This document shows, in pieces, positions 1 to 8,146 of a stretch of 39,017 bases of DNA. Both the position numbers and the translations under genes were made by a program. Position 1 is the first letter of the stretch. Each line of letters starts with the position of its first letter. This stretch comes from an uncultured Bdellovibrionales bacterium (GTDB lineage Bacteria; Bdellovibrionota; Bdellovibrionia; Bdellovibrionales; UBA1609), in the NCBI GenBank assembly GCA_937936325.1, contig CALGWV010000066.1:1-39017 (forward strand), read 5' to 3'. The notes below the pieces were generated by a model, which was not told the origin of the DNA, did not search any database, and saw nothing but the letters and a program-made list of their open reading frames with translations.

Positions 1-39
1 TGATTCAGTTTTCTGCTTCTGATTCCAGCGGCCTTGAGG

Positions 40-308
40 CCTGAGTTGAGTTTAAAACTGCCAAGATACATGAAAGACCAACTTAAGCCGAGCCAGTCTC
101 AGCGTATGTCTCAACCTGGCCGAAGGCTCAGGGAAAACAAGCATTAAAGATAGAAAGAGGTTTTATGAAATTGCACTCGCCTCTCACAGAGAAACACAGT
201 GCTTTGATAGAGCTCATAAATGATCAGAAACTGGCCGAAAAAGCCGATCACTTGGGCGAATGCCTGTTTCAGCTGGTCCGAGTTCTGAAAGCTCAGGCAG
301 GGGGCTGA
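40..308 (+). pseudogene. Four-helix-bundle (23S rRNA IVS-type) protein, frameshifted remnant
   Basis: This is the broken remainder of a protein of the four-helix-bundle / 23S rRNA intervening-sequence family. Three pieces in different frames follow one another: one ending MKDQL (to about 84), one reading SRASLSVCLNLAEGSGK through DRKRFYEIALAS (86 to about 205), and one reading ALIELINDQKLAEKADHLG to a TGA at 306-308. Joined, they follow the family order: KDQLxRASLSI, LNLAEGSGK, RKRFYxIALxS, then a final helix. At least two frameshifts are needed, and the N-terminal helix is degraded or lies before the window. Function is not known for stand-alone copies. The match to the copy at 38647-38923 supports the call. 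Sequencing indels are an alternative explanation, though that copy is also broken. Confidence 0.72.
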
Positions 309-326
309 CCCCCAATTTCAGAAGAG

Positions 327-368
327 AACCATGATCAGCTGGGTGCCAGTCTCTATAAACTGACTTAA
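327..368 (+). pseudogene. C-terminal fragment of a second four-helix-bundle gene
   Basis: The reading frame DQLGASLYKLT followed by TAA matches the last helix of the four-helix-bundle family. It is the same as the C-terminus encoded by the minus-strand copy near 38650-38700. Everything upstream of this helix is missing, so this is a fragment of a second tandem gene placed about 20 bp after the stop of the first. What is seen is the fragment; the tandem ancestor is inferred. Confidence 0.6.
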
Positions 369-434
369 GTCTACCAGCCCATGAAGCCGGGGGGCCTTGG
401 GGCCGGAGTTGCTCTTAAAATCCCCAATTTCAGA
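331..434 (+). repeat. Dispersed repeat block A (left copy)
   Basis: This block of about 100 bp starts in the fragment coding for DQLGASLYKLT, runs through a GC-rich stretch (CCGGGGGGCCTTGGGGCC) and ends at CCCCAATTTCAGA. It recurs inverted at 38597-38700. The end motif CCCCAATTTCAGA also occurs at about 310-322, so a short direct repeat brackets the block. The pattern fits recombination among tandem gene copies. Confidence 0.75.
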
Positions 435-593
435 AAAAAACCCAAAAGGAAAAATTATAGTGCCTAAAATATTAGCGGAGTGTCGATTTTTGGCAACTGT
501 TTTGTTGTTTAGGCTAGAAATCGCCAATAGGCGTGGCTGAATATTTGCTTTTAAGGGGTAGGACGATAATTTACTTTTCAAAGGAGATAAGAA

Positions 594-2024
594 ATGAAAA
601 CAATACGCCCTTTACATTTTATTACTGTAGCTACAATTCTATTCGGATTTGGAACTGCCTGTACCAACAAGAGTCAAATCGGTTTAAAAACTAAGAGTAC
701 AACTGCTCAAAGTTTATTTGCTGGAGTGACCTCTCAAACCCAAGCGCAAATAAGTCAGTATCAAAAAATTATAACTCAGTTGAGTGCAGAAGATATGACT
801 AAAATGAGTGCCAAAGAGTTAGTAGATCTTAACGGAAAAATTTCAGGTTATATGGTTGAAATAGAAGCCCTTAAGGCTAAAATTAAAGACCGTGCCGAAG
901 AACAGATTAGAATAGCTATTGAAAACAATGCTGCTGAAATCATGAGGATTAACGAACTTAACGAAAAAGAAACTGCCAAGGCTAGAAAAGAAATGTCACC
1001 GAAAATGAATGACAGTAAACGAAGACATGCAGCCAGAACTAAAAATCAGACAGCCATTAATATGTCTAATGATAAACTTTCAAAAACTAAAGCTGCCATC
1101 AATGCGGGTAAAGATTCTACATTGTCTTCTCTCAACGCAGTTGCGGACTCTCTTAAAGAGCTAAACCAATCCGTAGTTTATAATGGTTTGGTTTTAGAAC
1201 TTCGTAGTCTTTACGACACGGCTGAGGAAGTTACTTTAGGTGAGGCTGCTGTAAGCGTAGATGAAATCATTGAATATCTTAAACAGCTTAAGAAAATAAA
1301 GAAAGTTGCAAACAGTGAGCTTTCAGAACATCGTGAAGCCGAGGTCCTTAATTCTATAGACTTTCTAAAATCTAGTTTTAAATCATCTAAAAGGAAGATG
1401 GTTCATGATATTGAAATGAAAAAAGCTGATGATAAGAGAAAAATCAAGGAAATGAAGAGAATTGGTCGAAATCATAAGATTTCATTCCAAAGTGAAATGG
1501 ACTCTTTTGTAAGAGGTGTTAAAAACCTTGAGACTGTCCGATTGGGAAGAGCTGAAGGTTCAACTACATTAGAGCAGAAAAAACATGCTTTAGTTTTAAA
1601 AGCACATTTAATGTATGTGAGTTTTGATGAGGATCAAATTCAAGACCCTAAAGTAATATCATCATATAGAAGATTGGGTTCAATCACAGCTGATTTAGAG
1701 AAAAAAATGAAGGCAGACTCTATTGATTTTACACCAGCAAACGAAGTCGTTAAGGCTGAATTACTCAAGTCGATTCAATCAGCTATGGATAAAGCTGAAA
1801 AAGCTTTAGACGCAGCAAAGTCTACTTCAAATGCCTGGAAATCAGCTCGACCCAAAGAGAAAGAACAACCTAACATTTCAGTATTAAGATTAAATTTGAG
1901 GTTATCATTGATTGAACTGAAAGGAGTTTTGAGTCATTATGAAACGGAGATAAGAGAGCAGTTGATACGAGATTTAGTTAAAGCTTTGCAAAAGCTGATA
2001 GAAAAAGGCAACTCTCAAAGTTAA
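594..2024 (+). CDS. Predicted coiled-coil lipoprotein of unknown function
   Basis: The 476-residue product starts with a signal peptide of about 22 residues: basic MKTIRP, a hydrophobic core, then FGTAC. Cys23 is a plausible lipidation site, although the lipobox is not ideal because of Gly at -3. The rest is highly charged, rich in Lys, Glu and Ala, and strongly helical, with long heptad-like stretches and no Pro-rich or beta segments. It is likely an extended coiled coil anchored to a membrane facing the periplasm or surface. A good Shine-Dalgarno (AAAGGAG) lies before the ATG. A strong terminator follows at 2089-2121, so it appears to be a single-gene unit. I recognise no family and assign no function. 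Confidence 0.8.
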   Translation: MKTIRPLHFITVATILFGFGTACTNKSQIGLKTKSTTAQSLFAGVTSQTQAQISQYQKIITQLSAEDMTKMSAKELVDLNGKISGYMVEIEALKAKIKDRAEEQIRIAIENNAAEIMRINELNEKETAKARKEMSPKMNDSKRRHAARTKNQTAINMSNDKLSKTKAAINAGKDSTLSSLNAVADSLKELNQSVVYNGLVLELRSLYDTAEEVTLGEAAVSVDEIIEYLKQLKKIKKVANSELSEHREAEVLNSIDFLKSSFKSSKRKMVHDIEMKKADDKRKIKEMKRIGRNHKISFQSEMDSFVRGVKNLETVRLGRAEGSTTLEQKKHALVLKAHLMYVSFDEDQIQDPKVISSYRRLGSITADLEKKMKADSIDFTPANEVVKAELLKSIQSAMDKAEKALDAAKSTSNAWKSARPKEKEQPNISVLRLNLRLSLIELKGVLSHYETEIREQLIRDLVKALQKLIEKGNSQS

Positions 2025-2088
2025 AAAGACTCATTAACCATCAGAGACACGATTAGCTTTCGGTAAAAATTTGCAGAAAGTTATTTAG

Positions 2089-2121
2089 AAGGCCCCTTTA
2101 TAAATGAAGGGGCCTTTTTTT
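2089..2121 (+). terminator. Rho-independent terminator
   Basis: A perfect 10-bp stem, AAGGCCCCTT paired with AAGGGGCCTT, has an 8-nt loop and is followed by a run of T. It lies 65 bp after the stop of the lipoprotein gene and ends that transcript. Confidence 0.9.
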
Positions 2122-2307
2122 GTATTCTTGAGGAATAATTATTTTAGTATACTCAACTGAAAATAAAAATATTCTCGCTGAGTCTGAAAGATGAGATTTA
2201 ACTCTCTAATTCGTTTTTAAACCAGGTATTTGAGCTAACAAAAATTTGTTATTTAAAGAGATTGAGTTACGATTTAAAATCGATAAAGGTTTTTAGAGGA
2301 AACTTTC

Positions 2308-2465
2308 TAGAGATCTCGGATTCTGTTTTTCTTAGAAAGAAACATCGAACGACTCCGCTGGTGTGTATCGTGGGGTGAGGTATGTAAACATAGCGCACCC
2401 CGGGAGACTCGATGGGTGAGAGAGTGGTTTCTTTTCAATAAAGACAGGAGGATCCGAGATTTCTA
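2308..2465 (+). repeat. Long-armed palindromic element E3 with structured core
   Basis: The gap 2025-2596 holds no gene. It contains the terminator and this element. The arms (2308-2343 and 2427-2465) are imperfect inverted repeats, for example TAGAGATCTCGGAT against the complement of ATCCGAGATTTCTA. The core holds a nested hairpin: GGGGTG and TATG pair with CATA and CACCCC (2372-2401) around a TAAA loop. It is flanked by GTGTATCGTG on the left and CGGGAGAC on the right. The same flanks occur in the elements at 10704 and 15201. This copy is the most divergent of the three, and its middle stem is less clear. It lies upstream of the hydrolase gene in the same orientation. Confidence 0.65.
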
Positions 2466-2596
2466 AAAAAACTCATTCAAAAAATTGTACAAGATGGGCT
2501 GTATTTTGGTCACAGCATGAAAATAAAAGCTTTGTGATATTCTGTGTTTTTCATTAAAGATCTAAAGGAAAAAGCTCTAAAAAAAGGAAAAAGCAA

Positions 2597-3394
2597 ATGG
2601 ACATCAGTAAGTTTCATATCAAACATTATAGTGATAAAAACTCCAAAAAAAAAATGATTTTTGTGCACGGGTTGCTTGGGGCTTCAAATAACTGGGGGCC
2701 GGTAGCTCAAGAATTTCAAGACTTCCACATTCTAGCCTACGACCAAAGGGGACATGGGAGGTCAGCTTGGTCTCCGGATCATGATTATAGTCTTCAAGTT
2801 CTGTCTAAAGATTTAAAGCAAATCATTCAGACACATGCATTTAGCGACGTTATTTTGGTTGGTCATTCTCTTGGGGCCCGAGTGGTGCAAAATTATGCCT
2901 CACAGTTTCAATGTAAAGGCTTGGTGTTAGTAGATATGGGGCCCGAGCCAGAGCCTCAAAGTTCCAATCAAACCACTCTAATGTTAAAATCAATTCCCAC
3001 CCCTTTTTCAAGTCATAAAGAAATGACCGAGTTTTTTAACAATTCTTTATTAGAGCCTTCTTTAAAAGCGTTTTTAAGAATGAACATCAAGGCTAATGAT
3101 CAAGGGCAGTACGATTGGCGTGTAGATATCCAAGGAGCTTACGACATCTTAGAAGAGGGCCTAAACAGCAGGTGGGACGAGTTTAAAAAAATTGTAAGTT
3201 CCTGTTTGGTGATTAGAGGTGAAAACTCCAAACACCTGGCCCAAGCTACTTATCAAAAAATGATTGCTGAACATTTCTGCTCAGGAGAGGTGATCCCTGG
3301 AGCTGGTCATTGGGTGCATCACGAAAAAAAAGATGAATTCACCAAGGCGTTGAGGGGCTTCGTTGATGGACTCTTTTTAGAATCTAAGTTATGA
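2597..3394 (+). CDS. Alpha/beta-fold hydrolase (esterase-like)
   Basis: This 265-residue protein has the standard alpha/beta hydrolase layout of the YbfF-like esterase group. The oxyanion region is at HGLLG (24-28), followed by DQRGHGRS (49-56). The nucleophile elbow is GHSLG with Ser91, an Asp region follows at LVLVDMG (about 109-115), and the catalytic His is His238 in GAGHW. No signal peptide is visible, so it should be cytoplasmic. Substrate cannot be read from the sequence; short acyl esters or thioesters are typical for such enzymes. An A-rich AAGGAAAAAGCAA precedes the ATG. The helicase gene starts 44 bp downstream on the same strand, and the two may be co-transcribed. Confidence 0.85.
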   Translation: MDISKFHIKHYSDKNSKKKMIFVHGLLGASNNWGPVAQEFQDFHILAYDQRGHGRSAWSPDHDYSLQVLSKDLKQIIQTHAFSDVILVGHSLGARVVQNYASQFQCKGLVLVDMGPEPEPQSSNQTTLMLKSIPTPFSSHKEMTEFFNNSLLEPSLKAFLRMNIKANDQGQYDWRVDIQGAYDILEEGLNSRWDEFKKIVSSCLVIRGENSKHLAQATYQKMIAEHFCSGEVIPGAGHWVHHEKKDEFTKALRGFVDGLFLESKL

Positions 3395-3438
3395 AGTAAT
3401 AATAGATAAACCTATCTGTTCTCAAGTATTCACGGAGT

Positions 3439-4950
3439 ATGCATTTGAAATTTGAAAATCTCATTAAAAACAAGAGTTTATTAGACAATATCACTAAAAT
3501 GGGATTTGAAGACGCCACGCAAGTGCAGGAGGAATCCTATCCTCATCTTGTGGCTGGCTCAGATGTGGCGGGACTCGCTCAAACTGGAACAGGAAAAACG
3601 GCCGCATTTTTAATTCCTTTTTTAGAAAGGTATTTGGCCACTCAGTCTGAGGCAGAAGTTGAGGGTGTGAAGCCTTACGATACCTGGAATGATCAGAATT
3701 TTGTATTGGTTTTGACCCCTACAAGAGAACTTGCCGAACAGATATTTGAGAGGTTTAACTCTCTCTCTGAGGGACTAGGTTTAAAATCCTTGTCTATTAT
3801 TGGTGGCAGAGATTATGAGTCTCAAACCGGTGTGCTCTCAAAAGGGGTGCAACTTGTGATTGCCACTCCAGGACGACTTATTGATCTACAAAAACAAAAA
3901 GCTTTAGACTTGAATGCTTGTAAGACCATTATCTTTGATGAAGCCGACCGTATGTTTGATATGGGGTTCAGAGATGATATGTGCTACATCTTAGACCGAG
4001 TTCCTAAATCCCGACAGCTGATGTTTTTTAGTGCCACAATGAATTTTGAGGTTCTAGAGGTGGCCTATGAGTATGGATCAGATCCGGTTGAAATTAATAT
4101 TGGAAAGGATTCCATTACTGCTGAGAATATTGATCATACCATGTTTCATGTTGGGAAAGATGAAAAACCAAAATATTTACTGTCTTTAATTGCAAAAGAA
4201 AAGCCAAAACAAATTATTGTTTTTAGTAACTTCAAAAGAAATATTCCTAAGATTGAAAAGTTTTTAAATATGAATGGCATCAAGGCCATGGGTATCTCAA
4301 GCTCTTTGTCTCAAAACCAAAGGTCTCGAGTGATGGATGATTTTAGAGAAGGACGTATCCGTGCTCTGATTGCTACGGATGTGGCAGCAAGAGGCTTAGA
4401 CGTTAAAGGTATTGATTTAGTTGTGAACTATGAAATTCCATCTGAAGCCGAGGCCTACGTTCACAGAATTGGACGCACCGGGCGTGCTGGTGAAAGTGGC
4501 AAAGCTTATAGCCTTTGTACTGAACTTGACATTGCTTCACTCAGTCGTGTGGAAGATTATCTAGGTGAAAAAGTTAAAAATGCTTGGATAGAAGATTCTG
4601 AGTTCGTAAAAGACTTTAAAGCTTTTCCATATCGCTATGATCCAAAAAGAGAATTTGAAACTGTTAAAAATTTAAAGAATGAAAGGTTTGATAAAAAAAA
4701 TAAACCTACGAAAAAGCCCTACACTAAGAAACACGAACCTCGTGATGAAAAGCCTAAAGATTTTAAAGCTCGAGACTCAAAGCCGAAGGACACTAAAAAG
4801 ACTCCTCAACGAAAAAAGAAAGCCCACACAGCACAACCGCCCAAAAAAGTTCGTGTTTCAAAGGCTCGCAAGACTTCAAGTCGATTTAAAGACTTCAAAC
4901 CAGCAAAGACAAAAAAGTCGATTTTAGCTCGTTTGTTTGGTTGGGATTAG
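3439..4950 (+). CDS. DEAD-box ATP-dependent RNA helicase
   Basis: All helicase motifs are intact: a Q motif near GFEDATQVQ (22-30), motif I AQTGTGKT (47-54), PTRELAEQ, TPGR, DEAD (167-170), SAT (198-200), the motif V region ATDVAARGLD, and motif VI HRIGRTGR (342-349). The two RecA-like domains end near residue 400. A tail of about 100 residues follows, very rich in Lys, Arg and Pro, of the kind that binds RNA in RhlE/RhlB/CsdA-type proteins. The enzyme unwinds short RNA duplexes using ATP and probably acts in ribosome assembly or RNA decay. The tail is low-complexity, so subfamily assignment is uncertain; RhlE-like is the best guess. Confidence 0.95.
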   Translation: MHLKFENLIKNKSLLDNITKMGFEDATQVQEESYPHLVAGSDVAGLAQTGTGKTAAFLIPFLERYLATQSEAEVEGVKPYDTWNDQNFVLVLTPTRELAEQIFERFNSLSEGLGLKSLSIIGGRDYESQTGVLSKGVQLVIATPGRLIDLQKQKALDLNACKTIIFDEADRMFDMGFRDDMCYILDRVPKSRQLMFFSATMNFEVLEVAYEYGSDPVEINIGKDSITAENIDHTMFHVGKDEKPKYLLSLIAKEKPKQIIVFSNFKRNIPKIEKFLNMNGIKAMGISSSLSQNQRSRVMDDFREGRIRALIATDVAARGLDVKGIDLVVNYEIPSEAEAYVHRIGRTGRAGESGKAYSLCTELDIASLSRVEDYLGEKVKNAWIEDSEFVKDFKAFPYRYDPKREFETVKNLKNERFDKKNKPTKKPYTKKHEPRDEKPKDFKARDSKPKDTKKTPQRKKKAHTAQPPKKVRVSKARKTSSRFKDFKPAKTKKSILARLFGWD

Positions 4951-5333
4951 TGTTACTTTTAAGGTGTAATATCCACCAACTCAGCACCTATAAAAACGCT
5001 CTTGTCGCTTAAAGGCGGCTCTAGGGGCGTGAAACTTAGAAAAATCTATTGAAAAAACCATAAGTCTAAATTAAACGTGGGCCTTTTTCTTATGCTGAGC
5101 TGCCTTTATTGTTTGCATTCACCAACACTTCCATCTTCCACAGCTCCTAAACGCCTCCTTTTATATTTGTACCCATTGCATAAGAAATAGTCAGAATTAA
5201 GACTTGCTGCGTTCTGAGTGTTAGCCTGTCAATAGAGAGGGCTAAATTTTGTTAAATTTTGGTTAGGCTCTAGTCACTTTAGAGCCGTTTTGTGAAACTT
5301 AAGTGTTTAGTAAAAATACCTGAGAGGTGAGCT
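4951..5333. other. Intergenic region with weak palindromes
   Basis: There is no credible gene in these 383 bases. Between about 4980 and 5099 there is an imperfect inverted repeat (CTCAGCA against TGCTGAG, with partly pairing inner arms around 5030-5080). A clearer hairpin, GGCTCTA paired with TAGAGCC (5266-5286), lies about 50 bp before the next gene and is followed by GTTTT. It could be an attenuator or the end of an upstream transcript. I see no convincing promoter. Confidence 0.5.
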
Positions 5334-6185
5334 ATGAGGTTTATTGTATTTATTTTATTTGGATTCCTAATTTTCAACATTGAAGCCGCTGCAGCTGAGA
5401 GTTCTGAAGTTGTAAAGCCTGATGTTGAAAAATCTGGGGCTGAAGAATCACAAACTCCAAAACTTAATAGTAAGTTTTGTCGAGGGTACCAAGATGTCAT
5501 TCGTACTAAAGTCATTTATGACTATGATGACTCAAACCGTTTATATCCATTTTATATTGAAGATGTCGGCGCTTACAAAGATTTGAAGCGAGATGAGTTT
5601 TCGGCTCAAGAGCTCCGAGCCTTAGATCTTTATAATAAAAGTTTCCCAATGAGCCAGGAAGATGAATTAGTTCTCATTGTTGACGAGATTTTCATCGGTT
5701 ATACAAAACATCAAAAAGGATACGAAGTGACATACGGGCCTGATGAAGATCATTTGCTTTATTTAAAAAATACACCAAAAGATTTTTTTAAAGGTATCAA
5801 TGACGTTGGAAAAGAGAAGCAAACGACAGGAAAACCTATACTTCCTCACGGAACGCGTATGGCCTTAAGTTATACTGTTTTACCCCTTCGTAGCTTCCAA
5901 CAGCCGTCTATCAATCATGAGGAAGTTTACCTTAGCGCTTTTGGAAAAATTAAAAGAGGTGAGGAGGGTTATGTGGGGACAGAGGTTCTTGAAAAGCTGA
6001 GGTATGTTAAAATGTACTTTTATACTGATTCTACTTTTCACAGTTTTCCCAATCACCTAAATCAATTTGATGATGATAAAAAAAAATTAGAATATCTCCA
6101 GAGCTATCATACAAAAGCTCTGTTTCAAGATGTTTACTCTGATGCTGACTCAAAGTATGAACCATTATGCGAAGCCCCGGACTAA
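5334..6185 (+). CDS. Exported protein of unknown function
   Basis: The 283-residue product begins with a typical signal peptide (MRF, a hydrophobic core, then EAAAAES), with cleavage probably near residue 20. The mature part is acidic, rich in Asp, Glu and Tyr, and mixed alpha/beta by appearance. It has two Cys (in KFCRGYQ and near the C-terminal LCEAPD) that could form a disulfide in the periplasm. The Shine-Dalgarno GAGAGGTGAGCT precedes the ATG. The gene converges on the next one with only 7 bp between stop codons. I recognise no family. Confidence 0.75.
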   Translation: MRFIVFILFGFLIFNIEAAAAESSEVVKPDVEKSGAEESQTPKLNSKFCRGYQDVIRTKVIYDYDDSNRLYPFYIEDVGAYKDLKRDEFSAQELRALDLYNKSFPMSQEDELVLIVDEIFIGYTKHQKGYEVTYGPDEDHLLYLKNTPKDFFKGINDVGKEKQTTGKPILPHGTRMALSYTVLPLRSFQQPSINHEEVYLSAFGKIKRGEEGYVGTEVLEKLRYVKMYFYTDSTFHSFPNHLNQFDDDKKKLEYLQSYHTKALFQDVYSDADSKYEPLCEAPD

Positions 6186-6192
6186 TTTTTAT

Positions 6193-6723
6193 TTAATCCA
6201 GGTTCCAAGAAAAACTTCGAATCAGTTGATTGCAATTCACTAAAAGAGCCTTTTGGCTCTTTTTTTTGGATTGACATGTGATTAAAACAATATTTTTTTT
6301 CTTTTTAAAAATGGCTTGCCTCTGATAACTGTCAATTGTGTTGTGTTTCAGGTCTACGAGATAGGCTGTCATTTGATTTATTTTAACAGGCTGATGGGTT
6401 AACTTCGTAAAATTAAATTTTTCATAATCTCGGATCCATTGGTGAACATAAGTTTTGAAATTCATTTTTTTTTCTAACTTGAACTCTCGCACTTCAGCTC
6501 TTAGTAAGTCACCGCTTGCAATACTCTTTTGAAACTCAGCAGCCATTGAAGTTTTAGATTTGAGCTTCCAAGAATTTAATGGAATGGAAATCTTTATGTT
6601 TTGACCAAAGTAGAGTTCAGCAATTTTAGGAGCCAGAGATTGACCATGGAGAAAAGGCATCAGCTCACTCCAAGCCGGCAGAGTTAAAGTTAAAATAAAA
6701 ATAAACTTAAGAATCAAAGACAT
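6193..6723 (-). CDS. Small exported protein of unknown function
   Basis: The product has 176 residues with a signal peptide (MSLILKFIFILTLTLPAWS). The mature chain alternates short beta-like and helical segments and ends with YLVDLKH, SYQRQAIF, NIVLITC and a SFSW tail. That layout resembles small PsbP/DcrB-like periplasmic folds, but the resemblance is only by eye. The gene is convergent with its left neighbour. Its last codons contain the terminator of that neighbour. The region up to 6885 is the divergent promoter region shared with the dioxygenase-like gene. Confidence 0.7.
   Translation of the reverse strand: MSLILKFIFILTLTLPAWSELMPFLHGQSLAPKIAELYFGQNIKISIPLNSWKLKSKTSMAAEFQKSIASGDLLRAEVREFKLEKKMNFKTYVHQWIRDYEKFNFTKLTHQPVKINQMTAYLVDLKHNTIDSYQRQAIFKKKKNIVLITCQSKKKSQKALLVNCNQLIRSFSWNLD
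6242..6267 (+). terminator. Terminator of the exported-protein gene, inside the opposing CDS
   Basis: A perfect 9-bp stem, AAAAGAGCC paired with GGCTCTTTT, with a 4-nt loop, runs into a T tract. It ends the plus-strand gene that stops at 6185. It lies within the last 75 bases of the minus-strand coding region, so the two transcripts overlap at their 3' ends. Confidence 0.85.
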
Positions 6724-6884
6724 AAATCATTGTAGCCTTTGAAAATAGAAAAATCCAATGACAGTCATAAATAGAGTTGTTAGGTGAATAGGTTCTAAAG
6801 AGCTTAAAGTAGAAGGAGTTCATATTTATAAATGATTTATGTGTATAGAGCTAAAGTATTAAAAAATTTTTACAGAGAGGGATC

Positions 6885-7979
6885 ATGTCTAAGGAAAATA
6901 AATCACGTCGTGAATTTTTAAAGTTAGCTGGAATTAGCGCGGGTAGCATAAGCTTAGCATCGAGCTTGGCTCGAGCCGAAACACCGGACCATTCCACGGG
7001 GCCTTTTTTCCCAAACCCTGGTACCACTAGTGTTCAAACAACACAAGTGCCTGCTACTGTCAGAGCGGTATCGATGCCAGATGGAGTTGAGCCCATTGAA
7101 CCTGTAAGAACTATACAGCCTTCGCCTCCTAGTTTTTTTGATCAAGATAATGATCTGACACAAATTAGAAACCGCGGGACACAAGCTCAAGGAGCTCTAT
7201 TTAACCTGAAGGGTTCTGTTAAAGGGGCTAACACGGGAGAAATGCTAGAAGAAGCTCTGGTTACGATTTGGCAGGCAAACCATCATGGTCGTTATGACCA
7301 CAGTGCTGATATAAACAATCTTGATTTTATTGACCCAAGGTCTTTACAGGCCGGAAGTGTAAAGTCCATTCAAAGAGACCTAGACCATGAGTTTCAGTAT
7401 TTTGGTAAAGATACAACAACGAGAATGGACCCTATCAACCGACAAGGGGCTGGTAATTTTGAGTTTAAAACAATTATTCCGGGTTTTTATCCAGCTTCTG
7501 TTTCTGAAGATTTGTCTGTTACCGGAAGTTGGTATCGCCCACCCCATATCCACATACAGGTAGAAGCTCAGGGAAAAAAGTTTGTAACACAAATGTACTT
7601 TAGAGGTCGTGACCTAAAAGACAATGATTTCATTCAAGAGCTGAATGAGAGAGATAGCTTGCTTAACCTTACGCTTCTCTCTAATGCTTTTTCAAAACTC
7701 ATACAAGCAAATTCAGAAATTGATTTGACTCGAAAACTACAAGCTTTATTAGATAATAGTTTAACTCAGGCCAAAATAAGCCCAGAGCTTCATAGACAAA
7801 TTTCGTCTGAGATGAGACGAAGCCCTGGAAGTCTAAGTCGTCATATATGGAATAGACTTAGAATTGCAATTGACCCAAATGATGTTAAAGATCCACGTAA
7901 TTTATTAATTGTAGATTGTGCAAAAAATGAGAGTGGTGTTTTAGAGGGTGAGCTTCATCTAGAAATCCCAGGACTATAG
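6885..7979 (+). CDS. Tat-exported intradiol ring-cleavage dioxygenase-like protein
   Basis: The N-terminus carries a twin-arginine signal (SRREFLKLAG, Arg8-Arg9) followed by a hydrophobic segment and an Ala-x-Ala type site near residue 30. The core resembles protocatechuate/catechol intradiol dioxygenases, with LKGSVKGANTG near 108, VTIWQANHHGRY, FEFKTIIPGFYP, RPPHIHIQV and TQMYFRG. The four expected iron ligands are present: Tyr137, Tyr202, His221 and His223. These enzymes open aromatic diols using non-heme Fe(III). An insertion of about 80 helical residues (roughly 245-330) splits the core from its last strand, which is unusual. No aromatic-degradation genes are nearby, so the physiological substrate is unknown. 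A GAGAGGGATC Shine-Dalgarno precedes the ATG. Confidence 0.85.
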   Translation: MSKENKSRREFLKLAGISAGSISLASSLARAETPDHSTGPFFPNPGTTSVQTTQVPATVRAVSMPDGVEPIEPVRTIQPSPPSFFDQDNDLTQIRNRGTQAQGALFNLKGSVKGANTGEMLEEALVTIWQANHHGRYDHSADINNLDFIDPRSLQAGSVKSIQRDLDHEFQYFGKDTTTRMDPINRQGAGNFEFKTIIPGFYPASVSEDLSVTGSWYRPPHIHIQVEAQGKKFVTQMYFRGRDLKDNDFIQELNERDSLLNLTLLSNAFSKLIQANSEIDLTRKLQALLDNSLTQAKISPELHRQISSEMRRSPGSLSRHIWNRLRIAIDPNDVKDPRNLLIVDCAKNESGVLEGELHLEIPGL

Positions 7980-7994
7980 TATACTGAACACACT

Positions 7995-8146
7995 TAGGCT
8001 CTCCCAATTTCTGACGAGCGCTTTTTTGTCAAATTTAATTTGATCGCCTTCAAATGAGCTACGGCCAGTATTTCAGGCGCAGGCATCAAATTTGATTCAA
8101 AAATCACTTCGCCAGAAAGCGCAAAAACCTAAAGTGCGCTCACTAA
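7995..8146. repeat. Long imperfect palindrome between convergent genes
   Basis: The arms pair across this gap: TTTCTGACGAGCGC and AAATTTAATTTGATCGCC on the left fold onto GGCATCAAATTTGATTC and TCGCCAGAAAGCGC on the right, around a loop near ACGGCC. It lies between the stops of the dioxygenase-like gene and mutY, and the right end reaches the mutY stop. It may act as a two-way terminator. Its core does not match the core shared by the elements at 2308, 10704 and 15201. Confidence 0.6.

Noticed and set aside
318-581. Minus-strand open frame of 87 codons at the left end
   Set aside because: It runs across repeat block A and the pseudogene remnants and has no ribosome site or recognisable protein features.
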